Under the pieces are notes generated by a model. It had not been told where the DNA came from, searched no databases, and saw only the letters and a list, made by a program, of their open reading frames with translations. Source: Ardenticatenaceae bacterium (GTDB lineage Bacteria > Chloroflexota > Anaerolineae > Promineifilales > Promineifilaceae). From it: a DNA stretch of 64,000 nucleotides. Where the stretch lies: contig JACKBX010000002.1 of assembly GCA_020634375.1 (NCBI GenBank), positions 558,001 through 622,000 on the forward strand, read 5' to 3'. Shown piece by piece: positions 61,085 to 64,000 of this stretch (its first letter is position 1; each line of letters starts with the position of its first letter). The position numbers were made by a program, and so were the translations under genes.

Positions 61085-61640
61085 GAAAATAGATACCAGG
61101 CGTGTGAACCCGTTAGCTCATATTTGTGAATTCATTCACAAAATACCGGCGGTGTTCCCCGATGAATATTGAGGCCGGAATTGTGTAATGGGGCCGTTTT
61201 TACCGCTGTCGTTTAAGGTGTTACTACCATGCTCATTGGTAACTTGCTACTCATGCCTGTATAAACTGGCGGAAGATCTCAGGCATACTTACTACAGCAT
61301 TTTACCAAGCAATTGTCCCCTTAAATACGAAGGATGATTATCCACAACGGTTCTTACATTCTAGCAAAGGGGCCTGTTCCAAGCAATGCGATTTGCGTAA
61401 ATTTCCCTTAAAAGGTTCAATTTTTTTAGGTTGAGGAAATACCGAAAAGTTTGAATTTTTTAAGGTTTCGCCCTTGACAAGAAACGGCCGTTCCCATTTG
61501 TGGGGGTCATTAGAACCCCCCTTTCCCATATCTGTGGGGAACACCCGTTCGGTATTCGTGTCCCACATTTGCGTGTTGCCATTCTCAGAAGGTAAATCGC
61601 CCCACATTTTGCGGTCGTTTATGCGCGGTTATGTATTAGG
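61085..61640. other. Probable replication origin region upstream of dnaA
   Basis: A 646-base gene-free region between dnaA and the nuclease gene. It contains a consensus DnaA box TTATCCACA (61338-61346) and a palindrome TTTGTGAATTCATTCACAAA (61123-61142). An AT-rich stretch (61391-61476) has two 21-base direct repeats (61413 and 61448). Four related sites centred on CCCACA lie at 61493-61506, 61525-61540, 61560-61573 and 61598-61614, the first two in inverse orientation. An AT-rich unwinding element beside iteron-like sites upstream of dnaA is the usual oriC plan. Only one perfect DnaA box is seen. Confidence 0.6.
61338..61346 (+). promoter_or_regulatory. Consensus DnaA box TTATCCACA
   Basis: A perfect match to the bacterial DnaA box, about 270 bases upstream of the dnaA start and 45 bases before the AT-rich stretch. 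Confidence 0.75.
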
Positions 61641-61667
61641 ATTTAACATTCTGTTTACAATCCATAA

Positions 61668-61709
61668 AATGCCCCGCACAATACACTTTTGTATCATGCA
61701 GGGCATTAT
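61668..61709 (-). terminator. Terminator after the secreted nuclease gene
   Basis: On the minus strand AATGCCCTGCA pairs with TGCGGGGCATT with one mismatch, with inner ATAC/GTAT pairing, followed by TTTTATGG. It lies about 20 bases after the stop codon. Confidence 0.7.
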
Positions 61710-61730
61710 CATAATGATTAATTTTTGCAG

Positions 61731-64000
61731 CTACTCAAATGTCAGTGTCACCACCAACGGGTCATGATCAGACACGCCCCGTGCCGAGAGATCACCAGGT
61801 TCGGGCAAAGGATAGTCAGCATCAATAGGCAGGGTGGTAACGGCCGTCACCCGCGCAAACAACCCCTCCGAGAGCAGAATGTGGTCCAGGCTTTGTGTGC
61901 CACCTTCAAAGATGTAGGTGTACGGCCGTTCCTCCTCCGGCAAAAATTCATACGCATGATGCAGCCCGGCCGCCTCCAGCGTATCCAGCGGCGGCGTTTG
62001 ATAAAACGAATTCAAGTCGCCCAACACCACAAACTGCGCTTCCGGATCAACCGTGCGAATATGCTCCATCAGCGAGACATTCCACGCCGCCTGCGCCGTG
62101 CGCGTCGCCTCCGTCGCCTCCTCCCCGGCGGAGAGCGAGAGGAAGTGATTGTTCAGCACATACAAGCGCTGGTCGCCGGTATCCAAATGCACAGTGGCCG
62201 TGATCAGCAGCGGCGGGCGGGCCGTGAGGCCAGACGGTTCGGGGTAATTGGCAAACCCCTCCACCGTCACGCGGTCGCCGCGCACCAGATAGCCCACGTC
62301 AATACCCCGCGAATCTTCGCCTTCTACCAGATACGCCTCGTAGCCGTAGGCCGCCAGCGCATCCTGTGCCGCCAAATCTTGCAGCACGCCGATATTCTCT
62401 ACCTCTTGCAATCCCAAAATGGTGGGAGCGCCCATACGCACAATGGCATCGGCCACCTTTGTCAGTTTGACGGCGTATTCCTCGGCGCTGGGCAACGGCG
62501 GGTCGGCGGGGTTGGGCAGTTGGTCGTCAAACATATTTTCCACGTTGAAGGTGGCGATGGTGAACTGGTTGGCGGCGGCTTCGGGCAGGGTGGGCAACGG
62601 CCGTTCCCCCATCACCACCGTCGGCGTCACAACCGGCTCAATCTTGAACGCGCCATACGTGAAGGCCAGCGGCCCGGTCAGGTCTGTGACCACATCCCCC
62701 TTCGTCACCGCATAGGGCAGCGTAGACTGGTCGGCATGGACGGCGCTGGAGCCGTCATCCACAAAGATGAGATAGCCGGTGGCGGGCAGTTCCGTGCGCC
62801 GCACCTCACTAACACCCCACTTTTCTGCTACCAACACATACTCGCCGTACTGCGTGGTGGGGGCGATGGCGACGGCCGGAGACACGGCCGTTACCAACAT
62901 CCCCTCCAACGACTCATTGTAAAACAGGGCGTCCACAGCGGACGCGGGCGGGTCGTACACCACCGGCTCAATCACGGGGGCTGTCTCATCAGCGACGGCG
63001 CTGATTTCTGCCGCAATCAGGGTGGTCTGCCCGGAAAGCTCGCGCACACTGCCCGTAATTTGCAGCAGAGCGCCAGCTTGCGCCGAATCCAACTCCTGCG
63101 CTTGCACAAAAACAGCATCGGAGGTGGCGTCGTTGCCGTCCGGCTGCGCTGTTTGCAGCCAGAAGCCGCCGAGGTCGGGGAAGACGGCCGTTACCACCCC
63201 CACCGTCGTCACATCCTGCCCCATATAAGGCGAGCGGTCGCCCTCGCCCTGAATGGCCCACACCGGCACACCCTCGCCAATGAAGCTGGTGAAGCCATCG
63301 GAAAGAATGGAGTCTGCCCCGGTGAGCAGTTGCGCGGGCGGGGCGCTGATGGTGGAGACGGCCGTATCCGCCACCGTCATCGTATACCCCACCTCGGCCA
63401 CGCCGCCACCACCAGAAAGCGCGGCAATCACCCAGGCTATGGCGCCATCATCGGCAAGACCTTGCGTGACACCTGCCGGGTCGGGCAGCGGCTGCACATT
63501 CAGCGCACCGGCAGGCGGCTGCGCCAAAATGGTCACATTTTCCAGCGTCTCGCCGGTGTAATTGTAGGCGGTGAGGGTGTAGGTGATGGTTTCGCCGGGC
63601 TGGGCATTATTTGGCCCGGCCAACTCCAGCCAGGCAATGGGCGGGTAAATTCGCTCAATGTCCGATTGCACACGCGGCTTAATCTGGCGACGGCCGCTGT
63701 AAACCTCGCTGATGCCGGTGATGTGGTACTGCTCGCCCACTTCTACATTGTCCACCGTCACGCCGGTGTCTTTTTCGATGTAGACCAGCGTACTGTTACC
63801 GGCATCGTCGGCCAAATCAATCTCATAGGAGAAGGAGAACTCCTCGACGCGGGTAGCTGTGCCTTGCAGCGTGGTCAGCCGCCCCATCAGCGCATCGTCG
63901 CTCCCGTTTTCGGCAATGGTGATGGGGCGCGGCGGCAGGGGGTCGGCCGTGCCGATATGCTCTACGTCATCGGGGATGGTCGTGGGAATGATTTCTAGCG
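61731..64000 (-). CDS. Secreted endonuclease/exonuclease/phosphatase-family nuclease, partial
   Basis: At least 756 residues; the frame is open past the right edge, so the N-terminus (and any signal peptide) is missing. From the right edge come an OB-fold-like segment (GVTVDNVEVGEQYHITGISE), a DUF11/Ig-like domain (GPNNAQPGETITYTLTAYNY) and a second OB-like region (GEGDRSPYMGQDVTTVGVVT). The C-terminal DNase I-like domain has FTIATFNVENMF, TILGLQEVENIGVLQ, FVVLGDLNSFYQTPP and the final SDHDPLVVTLTFE, with metal and catalytic residues intact. This layout matches extracellular nucleases such as ExeM/NucH. It is probably secreted and digests extracellular DNA. Confidence 0.85.
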   Translation of the reverse strand, partial: LEIIPTTIPDDVEHIGTADPLPPRPITIAENGSDDALMGRLTTLQGTATRVEEFSFSYEIDLADDAGNSTLVYIEKDTGVTVDNVEVGEQYHITGISEVYSGRRQIKPRVQSDIERIYPPIAWLELAGPNNAQPGETITYTLTAYNYTGETLENVTILAQPPAGALNVQPLPDPAGVTQGLADDGAIAWVIAALSGGGGVAEVGYTMTVADTAVSTISAPPAQLLTGADSILSDGFTSFIGEGVPVWAIQGEGDRSPYMGQDVTTVGVVTAVFPDLGGFWLQTAQPDGNDATSDAVFVQAQELDSAQAGALLQITGSVRELSGQTTLIAAEISAVADETAPVIEPVVYDPPASAVDALFYNESLEGMLVTAVSPAVAIAPTTQYGEYVLVAEKWGVSEVRRTELPATGYLIFVDDGSSAVHADQSTLPYAVTKGDVVTDLTGPLAFTYGAFKIEPVVTPTVVMGERPLPTLPEAAANQFTIATFNVENMFDDQLPNPADPPLPSAEEYAVKLTKVADAIVRMGAPTILGLQEVENIGVLQDLAAQDALAAYGYEAYLVEGEDSRGIDVGYLVRGDRVTVEGFANYPEPSGLTARPPLLITATVHLDTGDQRLYVLNNHFLSLSAGEEATEATRTAQAAWNVSLMEHIRTVDPEAQFVVLGDLNSFYQTPPLDTLEAAGLHHAYEFLPEEERPYTYIFEGGTQSLDHILLSEGLFARVTAVTTLPIDADYPLPEPGDLSARGVSDHDPLVVTLTFE

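Larger units (their letters stand above)
1..64000. repeat. Highly iterated palindrome ACGGCCGT, about 140 copies
   Basis: The 8-base palindrome ACGGCCGT occurs about 140 times by hand count, for example near 79, 313, 639, 671, 1411, 13101, 27256, 27289, 41272, 51021, 53622, 53640 and 62597. At this composition one or two copies would be expected by chance. Flanks often extend the palindrome to AACGGCCGTT or GAAACGGCCGTTTC. Copies lie mainly inside genes, on both strands and in all three frames, where they encode Thr-Ala-Val, Asn-Gly-Arg or Arg-Pro. This behaviour matches the HIP1 repeat of cyanobacteria, but the sequence differs. Its function is unknown from this window. Confidence 0.93.

Noticed and set aside
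61725..63998. Plus-strand reading frame of more than 750 codons opposite the secreted nuclease gene
   Set aside because: It is Arg/His/Gly-rich with no recognisable motif and mirrors a real DNase I-like gene on the other strand; high GC removes stop codons from the antisense frame.
1..64000. ACGGCCGT as a mobile-element end or CRISPR-like repeat
   Set aside because: Copies are only 8-16 bases, irregularly spaced, intragenic and in all frames, with no target-site duplication or shared longer flank.
1..64000. tRNA or rRNA genes
   Set aside because: No T-loop GGTTCGAATCC-type box with matching acceptor stem and no rRNA signature were found on either strand by eye.

Overview
This 64-kb window is a gene-dense bacterial chromosome segment of moderately high GC. 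It carries dnaA with a probable replication origin at its right end, but I found no rRNA, tRNA, CRISPR array or transposase. Gene content points to Chloroflexota, probably an Anaerolineae-like lineage: large ATPase/TPR regulators, DesK/NarL-type two-component pairs, a GH63-type glucosidase, a YyaL-family protein, NDH-2, a tandem short-chain dehydrogenase fusion and a phenylacetyl-CoA epoxidase operon. The lineage call is an inference from gene content.

The most striking property belongs to the DNA itself. The palindrome ACGGCCGT, usually as AACGGCCGTT, occurs about 140 times by hand count, roughly once per 460 bp, where about one or two copies are expected. It lies in nearly every gene on both strands and in all reading frames, giving Thr-Ala-Val, Asn-Gly-Arg or Arg-Pro. 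It resembles the HIP1 element of cyanobacteria with a different sequence. A second layer is degenerate repeats with a 7-base period, which fill intergenic gaps and run into genes, forming protein ends and internal insertions.

Layout. 1-5.2 kb: tail of an ATPase/TPR regulator; a SAM-I riboswitch with promoter and terminator ahead of metX-metW; a stand-alone (p)ppGpp-hydrolase-like HD protein; clpP. 5.2-7.8 kb: a two-component system with two tandem paralogous small RNA genes upstream of it. 7.8-12.7 kb: VOC protein, lipoprotein hydrolase, VWA/solute-binding protein, and an MFS exporter behind a probable leader-peptide attenuator. 12.7-15.6 kb: paaABCD with a duplicated PaaB domain. 15.7-21.3 kb: membrane protein, lytic transglycosylase, MazG-like protein, isochorismatase-like hydrolase, second two-component pair. 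21.5-30.5 kb: GH63, TauE/SafE, CDP-alcohol phosphatidyltransferase, double SDR, TPR protein, NDH-2. 30.6-35.1 kb: a 42-bp minisatellite, GNAT, tryptophanase, a nuclease and an orphan McrB-like ATPase. 35.4-42.1 kb: zinc-ribbon protein, amidase, a histidine-kinase-like protein lacking its phosphoacceptor His, LysM protein. 42.2-47.3 kb: rfbH, glycosyltransferase, sugar/nucleoside kinase, ahcY, PAP2-like protein.

47.4-51.9 kb holds the most unusual proteins: a long RelA/SpoT-type protein with an eroded synthetase and an added C-terminal P-loop ATPase, overlapping by one base a second P-loop ATPase that ends in an OmpR-type DNA-binding domain. 52-64 kb: an inactive-looking site-2-protease homologue, inositol-monophosphatase-family and Nudix enzymes, a DUF4097-like protein, a membrane protein carrying heptamer insertions, YyaL, dnaA with oriC, and a secreted nuclease cut by the window end.

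Functional threads: methionine/SAM metabolism (riboswitch-metX-metW, ahcY and a possible adenosine kinase), aromatic degradation (paa, tnaA), stringent-response-like signalling (the HD hydrolase and the Rel-ATPase fusion) and cell-surface polysaccharide (rfbH, GT2, PfkB).
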